Shown here: piece after piece, positions 11,650-40,134 of the stretch
Numbering within the stretch: position 1 is the first letter of the stretch
Layout: every line of letters starts with the position of its first letter
Assembly: GCA_009746045.1 (NCBI GenBank)
Contig: RPFO01000175.1
Coordinates: forward strand, 4,997,414 to 5,061,413
Length of the DNA: 64,000 nt
Origin: Mesostigma viride
Lineage: Eukaryota > Streptophyta > Mesostigmatophyceae > Mesostigmatales > Mesostigmataceae
Direction: 5' to 3'
Translations under genes and position numbers: made by a program
Notes under the pieces: generated by a model
Databases searched by the model: none
Told to the model about the DNA's origin: nothing
The model's input: the letters and a program-made list of their open reading frames with translations, nothing else

Positions 11650-12516
11650 GCTTGTCGGTATGGTGCAGGGACGAAACAGGAAGCCTTCTAAGGCCAGACC
11701 GTGGCTCCTCGCCGGAATTGACGCGGTTCCAAAAGATCGACCGCCCTGCAGCTACTGTGTGTAGCTGCTCAACTGTCGAAATAAGCGACTGCTGCAGACA
11801 CAGAGGCAGATATGTAAGCGTGACTGGAGGTTTCCAAACAAAAAGATTTGCTTCGAGTCAGCAGCGTGCACCGCGAGATGCGCGCGTCGTGCTCAGCCCA
11901 AGGCCCAGACGCCCATGAAATCGCCCAATAAGACCAACCCGATCACGTGTCTGCCAACTACCTAGTGCGTGATGACAGGTGATGACGGAGCGACGGGCTC
12001 GTGGCAGCCTGGCAGTCGGCAAGTTGACGCCACCCTATTTTCCTGGCGTCAGGCAGGCGCCATAATAATTTTGTCAGGGCTCTTCCTCCCTTCCTGCCCT
12101 TGTGCTGTAATCTGCACCTGACATGGCTCGGCCATGGATTGTCTCGGATCCTTACAATCTAATGCTTGGAAATCAACATCTCATCCCTTATGCGATCATC
12201 CGAAGCTTTCGGCGCGTCCTTCCCCTTTGGCCGTACTTACCTGGGCCCACAGAATTGCGGGTGCGCGTGCTAGTACAGTTGGGGGTGGCTGCCAGCCTGC
12301 ATATCCGTTTCAGAGCCGGAGATGAAGATGACGAGCGGATGGATCCATCATCCACCTGGCGTCGCGCATCACAGTTACGTGCCAAGGCCACAGTTACGAA
12401 CAGTGTTCGCTTTTTTTCGTGGCTAATCAGTAACCGAGAGCAGAGCTATAGCCGTGTGGGTCTGGGATCGGTCGGCCTGCTCGTGGAGACCATACCCGAA
12501 GCAAATATTCTTCGAA
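11650..12516. promoter_or_regulatory. shared upstream region between COX17 and plastid-protein paralogue 2
   Basis: A divergent intergenic stretch between the start codons of the two genes. Open frames crossing it show no family resemblance. I infer that it holds both promoters, but I see no clear TATA box or motif that decides this. Confidence 0.4.
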
Positions 12517-14847
12517 ATGACTAGCGTTGTGGCATTTCAGGTGATGGCCGCTAAGTGCCAGGCAACGGCAGCTCCATCGGAAGCATTGAGATTGGGAAAG
12601 GCTCGTTGTGATGGCCAGCAGCTGCACAGCATTCAGCGGGGGGTGCCATGCAAAGTCCTAGTGGGCCAGACGCTCGCGATCGGCAAGACCAAGTCCAACG
12701 CGTCCAGAAGGAGTCTTGTGGTTAGGGCGGAATCAGGCGATGCAGGTGAATATTGGATTCGCCCGATAATGTTATTTCGGTGCTTACCTCATAGCCTGCC
12801 ACGTTAACTTTCGTAAGCTTATCCTTCGGTAATCTTGAACCGGCCCTGGCTTTTAGCAAGTGACATGCACAAGCATTTGTCTCCTCATCATTAATTTTTG
12901 GACAGTATCTGGGAAGACAGCCTCCATTCGATGTACTGTGTCTTTCTAGTTCGTGGCATTTTTGTTAATTATTTGTGTCATGCATTACTGTGCTACCCGC
13001 CCGCAATGTATGCCATGTCAGCCGGTTCCGTAGAAGCCCCACCAGCCCCCTCCGACAAGGCAGTGCCAGCGGTGAAGGCGGCAGCCAAGGGAGCCAAGGG
13101 AGCCAAGGGCGCGAAGGGTGCCAAGGGAGCGGCCAAGCCCCTGGCTGAGGAGATGGTGGAGGATATCATTCCCCTATTGAAAAAGGAAATTGAGGCACAA
13201 AAGGTGCAGGACGTCGAGGTCGAATTCAAGGATGGGCAGGTATGTGTCATTTCCGTCTTTCCATGGGAATGCTGTGCATGTTCTTTTTCCTTTGAGCTGT
13301 TGCATCAGGGCTTGTGACTTCACCAGCTGTGAATTCACCTGTCGCTTCATAGATTGTTGTAGCTACACATTGTTGGTTTGGATAATCTTTAATCAAGCCA
13401 CTGACTTCATTCGCTCAAGGATCTGCAATCTGCATGACCGTGCCCTTAATTTTGCATCATTCTGGCAGCTGTACGGCTCATTCAAGCACATGGACATCCC
13501 TCAGAACTTCTGGGTCTACTTCCCCGATGGCACCACCGCTGGTAAGCCTCCCGTGGTTGTCGAGTCTTGTCGGGCGATATGTCAGGATATGCCCTTCCTC
13601 TCCACCAGGTTAGGAAAAGTAGTTACTACCCGAAACAGTGTGGGAAGGCAGGCACATCGAGGGTATGACACTAGACAGAAAGCAATACATGTAGTGGACG
13701 AGCTTAACGATTTGCAGGCAGAAAAGGGCGTAAAAAACCTTGCTCAAGATGGCCAACTTCATTTTTTCAACTTTTTCGTCTGCATCAGACCTGTAGTAGC
13801 TGTGGATGATGGCAAGAGGGCAGGGAAAGAGGAGGCCAGTGTGCGACACCTGGCACACAAGCGGGCCCGGATAATATATCTGAATGAGCATGCAGCTATC
13901 TCGTTCCAAGTCTCGCTCTGCATCATCCCTTCAGTCTGTCCTAAACCCTCAGTGTTTCAGCCTTGACTGCTCGTGAGTACCCACATGAACAGATGTTGCT
14001 GGACTTCTGTACGCGACAAATGAGTGTTCTCATATATTATACAACTTTGCTACGCACCAGAGTCGGGAGCGATGAGTCACGCCCGCTCTTACGGTAGACT
14101 CATGGCCCCAAAGACGTCACCTTTGTTGTGTACACCATCTTGCCCGCCCCCCCCCCCCCCCCTTTTTTTTTTAATGCAAGCCCCGAAGGTATCCCGTCTC
14201 CCCCCCCCCCCCCCCCCCCCAATCGCATCTTCCCCTTCCCTCCCCCAAACCCTGCTCACAATAGCCGCAAGGCAGATGATTCGAATCATATCACAATCAT
14301 AACCAACAATATTATCATAATAATCACAATCACAATCACCCCTCCCCTCCCTCCCTTCGGCCCCGCCCCACCCACACCCACACCCACACCCACACCCACA
14401 CCCACACCCACACCCACACCCACACCCACACCCACACCCACACCCACACCCACACCCACACCCACACCCACCGTACCTCTTTGTCTTGCCAGTCACCAAG
14501 GCGGTTTATTTTGATTTTTTTGGATCGAGTCTGATAATGTTGATGTGGTCCCTAGATCGTCCCGTGTCGTGCCTTACCTTTGCCCCTTGCCCATCCAGGC
14601 ACCAATTCGATTCAGTCTACTCTCATCATGTTCATCAAATCTATACCTCCTTCACTTGTCCGGTCTCATGTTTGTCCCCTTGCCCCTGCCAGGCACCAAG
14701 GCAATCTCCCTCTCCTCGTACGGCAACCCGCCCAGCAACGTGGAGCCCTTCATGGTCGACGAGAAGGTCGTCAACCCGATGATGATCGTGTTCTGGATCG
14801 TCAAGCGGCTGCATACACAAAAGTCGTGCTTCCCCGCGCTCAACTAA
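12517..14847 (+). CDS. probable plastid protein, paralogue 2 (complete, 4 exons)
   Basis: The gene model has four exons: 12517-12745, 13022-13239, 13469-13541 and 14693-14847, with GT-AG borders and compatible phases (675 bp, 224 aa). I do not recognise the family. The first exon has the composition of a plastid transit peptide (Ser, Ala, Arg, Lys, few acids) ending in RRSLVVRAES, a typical processing context. It is followed by a Lys-Gly-Ala linker, a helical segment LAEEMVEDIIPLLKKEIEAQ, the strand LYGSFKHMDIPQNFWVYFPD and the motif GTKAISLSSYGNPPSNVEPF with FWIVKRL near the C-terminus. The same domain occurs in paralogue 1 at 3641-6155. ATG 12517 is chosen as the first Met giving a transit-like N-terminus; ATG 12544 is in frame and possible. 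Confidence 0.78.
14373..14473. repeat. 6-bp microsatellite (CCCACA)n
   Basis: About 16 copies of CCCACA in the third intron of the plastid-protein paralogue 2, preceded by poly-C/poly-T runs at 14150-14220. Confidence 0.93.
14580..14708 (+). repeat. duplicated 3' splice-site segment
   Basis: GCCCCTTGCCCATCCAGGCA at about 14580-14604 and CCCCTTGCCCCTGCCAGGCA at about 14676-14696 repeat the same polypyrimidine tract, AG and the first exon bases (GCACCAA). The downstream copy is the real acceptor of the last exon. The upstream copy loses the reading frame soon after and looks like a decoy. Confidence 0.7.
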
Positions 14848-16679
14848 GGGGACTTGCGCGCCAGCGCTTGGCGCATGAGGCTCAGCTGAGGGGGACCGCA
14901 TGCCCAGATGTTTGCTGCATGAGACGGTGAAGGTTGCCCCCCTAGAGGGTGGACACAGGAGACTAGGTGCTATTGTTGGGGTGCACAGGGAGCCCTGGCT
15001 TTGAACCTGCCCCCCTTACATTGTATGTGCCCTCTGCGGGAATGATTTTCGATAATGCTCTCTGCTAGCCATGACCCTGAGGCTATCTGCCTGGCCGACT
15101 CTTATATCGAGGAGAAACACCTGGATGGGTGCACGGTGTCCAAGCGCGGAAGGGAGGGAGGTGGGGGGTTACTTGTGCATTTTCCTACCAGGCGGTGCCT
15201 ACATTCATTTGGCGCTCAGGTGGATGCAGCTGACCGTTTTGCCCCTGCAAACCCCGCGGGTCGTCTCAGGTTACCATTTATTCGGCACGTCTATGATGTC
15301 TCATCAGGCACATGCATGGTGCACTTGCGCCGATGTGGCTTTGCACAGCTGGCCCGTCTGGTTATGGCGGACCCATCGCCCAGCAGCCCTGCTGCAGTTG
15401 GCCAAACCAATAGCTGCAGAAGTGAAGAAGGTTCGCTGGTTCGCATGGAGCTCACACAACGAGATGATACTCACAAGCAGAAGACGTTCGATGGTTGATA
15501 AGCACTGGTTTTTGTACATCAGGAAAGCTAATACTTCGCTTTTGACCTTGAATACTTGGGTGGTGATACGGTTGCCCTCTTGAACTGTGGGCCATACACC
15601 TAAGTCAAGGCTCTGGACACGTACATATGAGCTATCTGTAGCAAGTGTCCAGACCAGCCTGAACGTAGTGGCCGGCGCAGTGCTTCGCAGCCGTGAGAGG
15701 TAGTTTATGCCATTGATATTTATTTGGAATGCAAATAAAGTTCATGTCCAACCCAAGTCCGACCCTAGTCCTTCCACGTACGGCGTTGGATCGCCATGCG
15801 TCCAGGACTGATATAGTTGTCTAGCTCACTTAATATCCAACCCAAGGCTAATTCTTGGCTTCGCATGCAAGCTATGGGATCATGCCAGCTACCGTAGTGG
15901 CCCTAGATTATATCAGTATTCATAATCATGTACGAATCACCATCGTACAGGCCGAAAAATAACCTCCTTCCGGCTTCGTACAGCTAAGCTAGATATTCCT
16001 TTCATGCAGATAGAGAATATACCTATTATGACATACCAGAGGCCTACCTGGAGCTAGGGGCCGGCCCGGCCCTACCTAATATACACTGACAATACACGTA
16101 CGTAGTACTGTAAAAGTAATACGGAGAAGTTAAGCGCATGCACACGTATAATGGCCACCACGGTAATCAGCCGGCTTGGCGGCTTCTGGTGTAACCTTAC
16201 TGGGGCAAAAGAAATGTGCCAATGAGATCTACAGTGCATGTACACCTGCATGAATCATATGCATATACGTGAATAATATACAGCCATCCATTCATGTAAC
16301 GTACAAGGCTACACATTTGCACCCCCATTCATGTCCATCATTCTGAGCGATGAGTTCGGCAAACGCGGATAAGACAACGTCTGTACAGCAGGCTCGAGCT
16401 AACATGGTCCGGATTCTCCAGATTTCTGGCCTGCACTGGTTGTCTCAATGATACAGCCTATGAAATGATGTGCATGACCTACAAACGCTTGCATGGGGGC
16501 CAGGGGCTGGGGGGGTAAAGCAAATGTGCTTACTCGCTGCACTGAAGTGTTTTTATAAGGTTACAGGACAAATTGGTCCCATGCTCGACTCAGTGCGTCC
16601 ACTGATAGAGACGACGCCCTAAAGCGGTCAGAATGCCGTAAGGATTCCCTTCATGGGCCTGATACAATACTGGCTGGCA
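14848..16679. other. convergent intergenic region, no gene seen
   Basis: This lies between the 3' ends of the plastid-protein paralogue 2 and the minus-strand ATAD2-like gene. Open frames around 15055-15583 show no family features. A TGTAA signal on the minus strand at about 16561 lies 115 bp past the ATAD2-like stop and may be its polyadenylation signal. Confidence 0.5.
16357..16452 (-). repeat. dispersed ~95-bp element, near full-length copy
   Basis: On the plus strand it reads GCAAACGCGGATAAGACAAC, then GCAGGCTCGAGCTAACATGG, TCCGGATTCTCCAGATTTCT and GGCCTGCACTGGTTGTCTCA. This is the reverse complement of the copy at 10648-10740. Confidence 0.82.
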
Positions 16680-34707
<18,028 letters not shown>

Positions 34708-34954
34708 TGTTGTCTACACCATTCACTCAGCATTTGCCCCTTACCACCGCCATTATAATATTTTTCTTCCCCTGAGCGGCGTGCAGTCCGCATACTGAAT
34801 TCCTGGAAATAATATCGCTGTCTCAGAGGCAGTCGCGTCTATTATACCGCAAGAGTCGCTCGGAAAATAAGGATATTCCGGGTAAATGGTTATTTTTTAT
34901 TAGCCAATGGGAATATCGTGAGGGAATGGGAATATCGCTCGGCAAATAAGGATA
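34708..34954. promoter_or_regulatory. 5' flank of the ATAD2-like gene
   Basis: The sequence upstream of the ATAD2-like start at 34707, before the first MITE. It contains TTTACC/AATATC-rich segments related to the inverted repeats at 35508-36082 (TTCCGGGTAAATGG near 34878), so mobile DNA reaches to within about 200 bp of the gene. Confidence 0.4.
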
Positions 34955-35403
34955 CCGTAGTGGTCAAAATCACTTTGCGTCTAACTACTTTGCGAATCGA
35001 CCTCGCAAACTGCTATTAATGGGCTTCATTTTGGGTCGCAAAGTTCAAAAGTTACCGCGCCGCGCCCGCGCCGCGCCGGGCCTTTAGAGCCCGCTCAAGC
35101 TTGGCTAGCGAACGCGTCGCGCCACAATTTTCGCGTGAGTTAGGTAATAAATCCTTATTTAAAAAACATCCTTATCTAATACGTCCTTATTGAAGTAATA
35201 TACCATTACTGCTATATGAACAGAAAGAGACAACGCAGGCCAAGTGACTATCAGGCCAGATGACTATCAGTCGCCTGACCCTAAACAAGTCGACCGGCTC
35301 GCAAACCTAAAACTTTGCCTTCATTTTGGGTCGCAAACTTTAAATTTCACCTTCATTTTGGGTCGCAAAGTAGTTAGTCGCAAAGTGATTTTGACCACTA
35401 CGG
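34955..35403. mobile_element. MITE, 449 bp, TA target duplication
   Basis: Terminal inverted repeats of about 41 bp with one mismatch: left CCGTAGTGGTCAAAATCACT, continuing TTGCGTCTAACTACTTTGCGA; right end is the reverse complement with A for T. Both ends are flanked by TA (34953-34954 and 35404-35405), the target site of Tc1/mariner-type elements. There is no transposase frame inside. Confidence 0.85.
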
Positions 35404-35507
35404 TATTTAAACACGAACTTGCAAGTTGCAACTCCAGAGCAATTGTCTGCAATTGTACTGCCAACTGCCACGCCTCACAACTTATGTAGTTAGGTAGTTA
35501 CAGGCAT

Positions 35508-36082
35508 TTCCGGGTAAATGGGTTTTTTTTATTAACCAATAGGAATATCGTTAGGTTAAGAGGTACCACGTATCGACCAGCTGGTTACCCACTGAGGGTA
35601 GTTACAGGCATTTACGCCTTAAGTTGGGTTGGCTTAAGTTGTGTTCATGCCTTAAGTTGGGTCAAATAGGGTTTCGGCATTCCAATTTCAAAGTATTTCA
35701 TAGTATTATGTTTACGTATCTTTAGTTCAAATGAGTAGAATTTAGACGAATCATTAACGCCTTAAGTTGTGGGTTGACCCCTCAAAAACCTCGAACCCAA
35801 CTTAAGGCGTGAATGCCTGTAGTTGTTGTAGTTGTTGTTGCCCACGCGGCCACGCCGCACATGGGCAGCAGAGATTTTCGGGGAAACCACCTTATACGCA
35901 AGGTTATACGTGGTACGTCTTCACCTAACGATATTCCTATTGGTTAATAAAAAATACCCATTTACCCGGGAAAAAAAAAAAAAAAACATTATACACATTG
36001 GGTAACCAGCTGGTCGATACGTGGTACCCCTTTACCTAACGATATTCCCATTGGTTAATAAAAAATACCCATTTACCCGGAA
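35508..36082. mobile_element. inverted-repeat element with a nested MITE
   Basis: Arms of about 84 bp, 35508-35591 and 35999-36082: TTCCGGGTAAATGGG at the outer edge, ATTAACCAATAGGAATATCG in the middle, CGACCAGCTGGTTACCCA inside. A second partial right arm lies at about 35907-35971. The smaller MITE at 35605-35819 lies within. Related sequence also occurs near 34875 and 40680. Confidence 0.75.
35605..35819. mobile_element. MITE, 215 bp, TA target duplication
   Basis: Terminal inverted repeats of 26 bp with one mismatch, beginning CAGGCATTTACGCCTTAAGT on the left and CAGGCATTCACGCCTTAAGT on the right (reverse complement). Each end is flanked by TA. Non-coding, and nested in the larger inverted repeat. 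Confidence 0.83.
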
Positions 36083-36808
36083 GAAAGATTTTCGGGGAAA
36101 TGGGTATATTATTATCCAATTATAGACCAGGCAGAGGTGAAATGGGAAATGAGTACCAGCAAATCCGAAAAACCAGTGTGAAGGTGACAGGTGAAGGGGC
36201 CGCTAATAATAGAGGCGCCTTATCATGTGACCAAGGAAGCCCGCAGTCGGCCGGGACCGCTGAGTCATATCGCCTTGGGGCATATTAAAAATTAAATTAA
36301 ATTATAACATGCCTCCGTTGGGAGATCATGAAGCACATATTCCTTGATGGATGGGGGAGTGGAGGGAGCCGCGTAATCGAACTAACCTAACGCTAATCTA
36401 TCTAGTCTAGAAAAATCCTAACTACACTACTCATCAAAACGCCTCCTCCTCTTGGGGCCGGGGGAGGTGGCTTGCCCACAGGGTCGGGCGTGTGCCGGAG
36501 CCTTGACAATCTTCTGCCACCGCGACTTGTTCTGCATGGCAGTCCAAAGAAGGGAGAGAGATTGGATGCGGTATTCAAACTGGGCTGGGACCCGGCACTA
36601 GGTCGTCCAACAACATCTGGATGTAGTTCGTGACATGTTTCCCTACCCTTTTGGGAATGCCCTTGGGGCATATGGGCAGCAGAGATTTGGAAACGGGAGG
36701 GCCAGCCGGCCAGGACACTGAACAGCATGCCGGCCATCACAAACATACAAGCTAGAAACAAAGATACTCAGCCTAGTACCCTTGCAAGAAGTATGAGCCC
36801 ATAGTTTA
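36083..36808. other. intergenic / transposon-flank sequence
   Basis: No supported gene. It may include upstream parts of the LINE ORF2 relic that follows, but I cannot read a continuous domain here. Confidence 0.4.
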
Positions 36809-37191
36809 TTGAAAGCCATATGCCCCTTCTCAGGGATATGTTCGGCATCACGGGATTACGGGACGCGAGCCTCACAGCCAACCAGATGGCTATGGCTACG
36901 CACGACGATGCTCCACACCATATGGCAAGTACGCAACGAAACCGTCTTCACGCTCCGTGCTGAGTACACTAGACGTGCCGTGGTCCGCCGGTTTATATCC
37001 TCTTGGAACCTGGCCATGCGTCGACACTGGCTCCTGGCGACGGAACAACACAAAGTATGGGACCCGTGCCCTAACAATGATGCCCCCAGCCCACTGGAAG
37101 TCTTCCATGCACTCATGGGGATGAATAAGGTCTTTACACTCATGCCGGACGCCGATATATCTTCAGTACAATTAATTAATTAATTAATTAA
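36809..37191 (+). pseudogene. LINE ORF2 C-terminal fragment with 3' tail
   Basis: The reading around 36890-37183 (TTMLHTIWQVRNETVFTLRA, then RRFISSWNLAMRRHW) resembles the zinc-binding/C-terminal segment after the reverse transcriptase domain in plant-type non-LTR elements, where IWxxRNxxVF is typical. It ends in VQLIN and an (ATTA)n tail at 37171-37191, the kind of simple-repeat tail found on LINE 3' ends. The reverse transcriptase itself is absent, so this is a truncated relic. The piggyBac-like element begins exactly in the tail's last TTAA. Confidence 0.55.
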
Positions 37192-38535
37192 CCCTTAGTC
37201 GGGAAACCACCCGACCTGTCGGGTGGTTTGACAAACGGTCAAATTTCGCGCCGCGCCGTGAGCGCCGCGCCACTTGTGACGGAGGACAGTTGTCCGGTGG
37301 GTCCGGGGACACTTAGGGACGAGGGTGATGCATAGGTTTGGGGGTAATATTCGCCATAGCCTGGTAATTACAACGTGCATTGAGCAGGTATCACGTGACT
37401 TTGGCGGGAAATTTTCACTCGCGCGCGCGCGTAACTAGATATGGCTGCCAGCATGCCGTTCTCACGGAAATTTTGCGTGTCGAGGCTAGAAACGGTTCAG
37501 AATTTTGCTCAGAATGACTTTGCGTGATTTTCGTAGGTCAGGCATGGCCAAACTTGTAGGATTGGGAAAATTCAGGTAGGAAAATACTGCCTTCTGGGTC
37601 GTCAGTGCCAGATGAGTAATCGCTTATCATATTTCCATTTTATCCTCGTGGCCGGGCAGTCTGCGCCAGCCCAAGCATCCAGATTTGGTACCGGATGTCC
37701 GCTGATGCGTTTGCTGGGAATGCGGACGCGTTTATAGGTAATATTTGAACGGAGCATCAACCTTGTAATCATAAAGGATGCATGCATGATGCGGCTATGG
37801 CGACCTATGCCTGTAAAGCAATGGTATGTGTGAGATATGAGGGTCCCGGCCAGTGGAATCCGGGCAGGACGTGAACGAGCCAGGTACGGCAACGTGTTTG
37901 CGTGTCCTTTGCAGCGGAATACGTCTCCCATGCATTATATTTGACGAGCTTTTTAGTGCACCTTTCAGCAAGCCTCCATGCCTGCTGTAAAGAGGGGTAT
38001 TAGCCCTGAAAGTGACCAGTTTATGGCATTTCTTTGGAGCATATCATTTCGTTAATGCAGGTAGGCAACATGTTTGTATTCCAGCACCTTTGGCAATCTT
38101 TTATAGCTTTCTATAATGCATTCTTGTATTGCATGTCTTAGATGGCTGTTTACGCGCGCGTAACCCACACACATATATGAGCACCTTATATAGGTCTAAT
38201 GGGTTATCCGGGTGGTCTGACCCAAGGAAAGCACCATTGGACTATCCAACTAAGTTGTCCAATGTTGTTGTTGAGGTTCCATACCCTCCCTGGGAAGTTA
38301 GGTGGGGGTTCACTTTTCCTTGGGGAAAAAAGATCGTCTTTTGGCCAAGTTTGACTGGAGCTATCATCCAAATGCTTCGATAAACCCGTGGTATTATTGC
38401 ATATTCTGAAAGCCCTCGAAGTGTAGATACTCCTAGCATCTTGGTTGGGGGCATTTGGAGTTGTGGCCTGTGAGTTATGATTTTTCTCATTTTCAGGGGT
38501 CTGAAAGTGCCAAAAATGGTCCTCCCGACTAAGGG
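37192..38535. mobile_element. piggyBac-like non-autonomous element, copy 1 (1,344 bp)
   Basis: Flanked by TTAA on both sides (37188-37191 and 38536-38539), with 13-bp perfect terminal inverted repeats CCCTTAGTCGGGA. A TTAA target and CCC-starting ends are the hallmark of piggyBac-type transposons. No transposase-length frame is present; the longest conserved reading is about 60-95 aa. Further copies are at 47228-48027 and 51303-52624. Confidence 0.82.
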
Positions 38536-38940
38536 TTAAACTCGTGCTCCCGTTGGGGAGTCACGGAGCACCGAAGTGCTTTTAATCCCTGTGTGTGCAC
38601 TACAGGAGAAAGGGCAGAGACCCCCAGTCTCCTTCATGCCAAAGGCATGCCACAGCTGCAATCGGGCGCGGCTAGCTAAAAGGACAGGCTAACGATCCGG
38701 CAAACTGTGGGTGCAATAAGACCCATGTGAGCATGTCATAGCAAGGAGCGTGGGCAAGTAATCTGAACATAGCCAGGGCGTAGCATGGCTGTACTAGAAC
38801 TAGGCTAAGGCTATGGCTGGTTGTGTACCGTGCGTTGGCGGCACGTGACTAGGTTTGTTGGCACAGCTAGGCAAACATTCTAGGCATGGCTGCCTTAGCG
38901 ACAGTGACTCCAATGGTTACAAGCTAGGGCTATTGCTATT

Positions 38941-40134
38941 CTAGCCCGCTAGGGGCGTCCACATCTTGTGGTTGATCATCAGGTCCCCGCCCCTCCAGTA
39001 CACCTTGGGCTTCTGGGGGTCCTGCTTATGGCGGAGGTATTCCGGCCACAGGTCGCGTCGCTGCTGTTGCTGAGCGGGGGTTAGGTCGTCATCCAGCGTC
39101 CAGGTGAGGTCGTGCAACCGCTTGCGACGAGAGAGGAACCGCTGCTTATCCTCAGGGGAGAGGAAGGTGAGCAGGACTGGTGGGGTGGCCGTCTTGTCCC
39201 GTGAGTGGGGAAGGCGGTGGCACCCACGCAGTTCTACCTCACCTACCAGGCCCATGAGGGTAAGAAGCTGTTTCTTGATCTCGTCAGCAAGGGAGGTTGA
39301 CGTCTCACCTGGCTTCTGGGGGAAGCGACGTAGCACCACTCGGCACTCGCGGCGAGCGCGATCGGTGACCTCCCGTTGCTGGGCCTGGCGGTGGTCCTCC
39401 AGCTCCTGGAGCTTCGTGGCGATGGCGTCGGTGGTGGAGGCGGTCGCTGTCCGCAGCAGGTCCGCGTAGGAGAGCGGGAGGTCACCAGCATCCTGCCGGG
39501 GTGGCTGGGAGGCAATGGTGGCCGTCTGCTCCGCTAGCTTTGGGACCTGTGTGGCCAGGGCCTCGGTGTGGGCGGTGATGGCCTCAAGCTTCTTCATGAG
39601 CACGCCGCACTTGCCTTCCACCTGGTTAAGGCGAGAGACAAGTGCAGCATGCGTTTCCGAAGCCTGCGCCGCGGTGTGTAGCGCCGTGAACTGGGGTTGT
39701 AGCTTGTGGACGACCTTGGTTTCCACGTTGGAGACCCGGGCCTCGACCGTGTTGAGCGTGGTGTTCAGCGAGGTCATCTTCTCGGCCAGCGGCCAGGTCA
39801 CGTGCTCCTCCAGCACTGCGCGGATGTCATCCTTGCAGAGGGAGGAAGCCGATGGGGCTGCCGGCTGTGCGGGGGCTGGGGCGTTGAGTGCGTTCCAAAG
39901 TTCTCTGTGGATGGCGCCGAAGCTGCGCTGGTAGTAGCTGGTCAAGATAGACTCGCGTTGGCGGGATTCGGCACAGGTGTAGAGCCAGGACGTGTCGCGG
40001 TAGTCGATAGCCGCCCCCCTTCTCCAGGGCACAAAGAGCTTCCGCTCCTGTGTGAGGAACTGGAGAACTTCGACGACTTCCTGCGGCGACAGCTGCTGCC
40101 ACTCGAGGAGGGAGAACATTCCGTCGCCGGGCAA
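38941..40134 (-). CDS. LINE (L1-like) ORF1 protein, probably relic
   Basis: A 390-aa-class frame ending TAG at 38941. It has a long heptad-rich stretch (MTSLNTTLNTVEARVSNVET, SRLNQVEGKCGVLMKKLEAI, typical coiled coil) followed by an RRM-like block CRVVLRRFPQKPGE, then ADEIKKQL, RGCHRLPHSRDK, PVLLTFLSPEDKQRFLSRRK and YLRHKQDPQKPKVYW. This coiled coil + RRM + C-terminal order is that of L1-type ORF1p, an RNA-binding chaperone of retrotransposition. The first in-frame ATG gives MFSLLEWQQL at about 40119. Coding sense (PSPSASPEPKKPCHDRHK) extends upstream to about 40315, where an ATG lies in another frame, so a frameshift near the 5' end is likely. No ORF2 follows downstream. Confidence 0.72.
   Translation of the reverse strand: MPGDGMFSLLEWQQLSPQEVVEVLQFLTQERKLFVPWRRGAAIDYRDTSWLYTCAESRQRESILTSYYQRSFGAIHRELWNALNAPAPAQPAAPSASSLCKDDIRAVLEEHVTWPLAEKMTSLNTTLNTVEARVSNVETKVVHKLQPQFTALHTAAQASETHAALVSRLNQVEGKCGVLMKKLEAITAHTEALATQVPKLAEQTATIASQPPRQDAGDLPLSYADLLRTATASTTDAIATKLQELEDHRQAQQREVTDRARRECRVVLRRFPQKPGETSTSLADEIKKQLLTLMGLVGEVELRGCHRLPHSRDKTATPPVLLTFLSPEDKQRFLSRRKRLHDLTWTLDDDLTPAQQQQRRDLWPEYLRHKQDPQKPKVYWRGGDLMINHKMWTPLAG

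Noticed and set aside
12123-12524. 133-aa plus-strand frame upstream of paralogue 2
   Set aside because: No resemblance to any family, and it overlaps the start of the first coding exon in another frame; more likely 5' flank.
15055-15583. Overlapping 147- and 170-aa frames after paralogue 2
   Set aside because: Two overlapping frames, no motif, and located in a 3' intergenic region.
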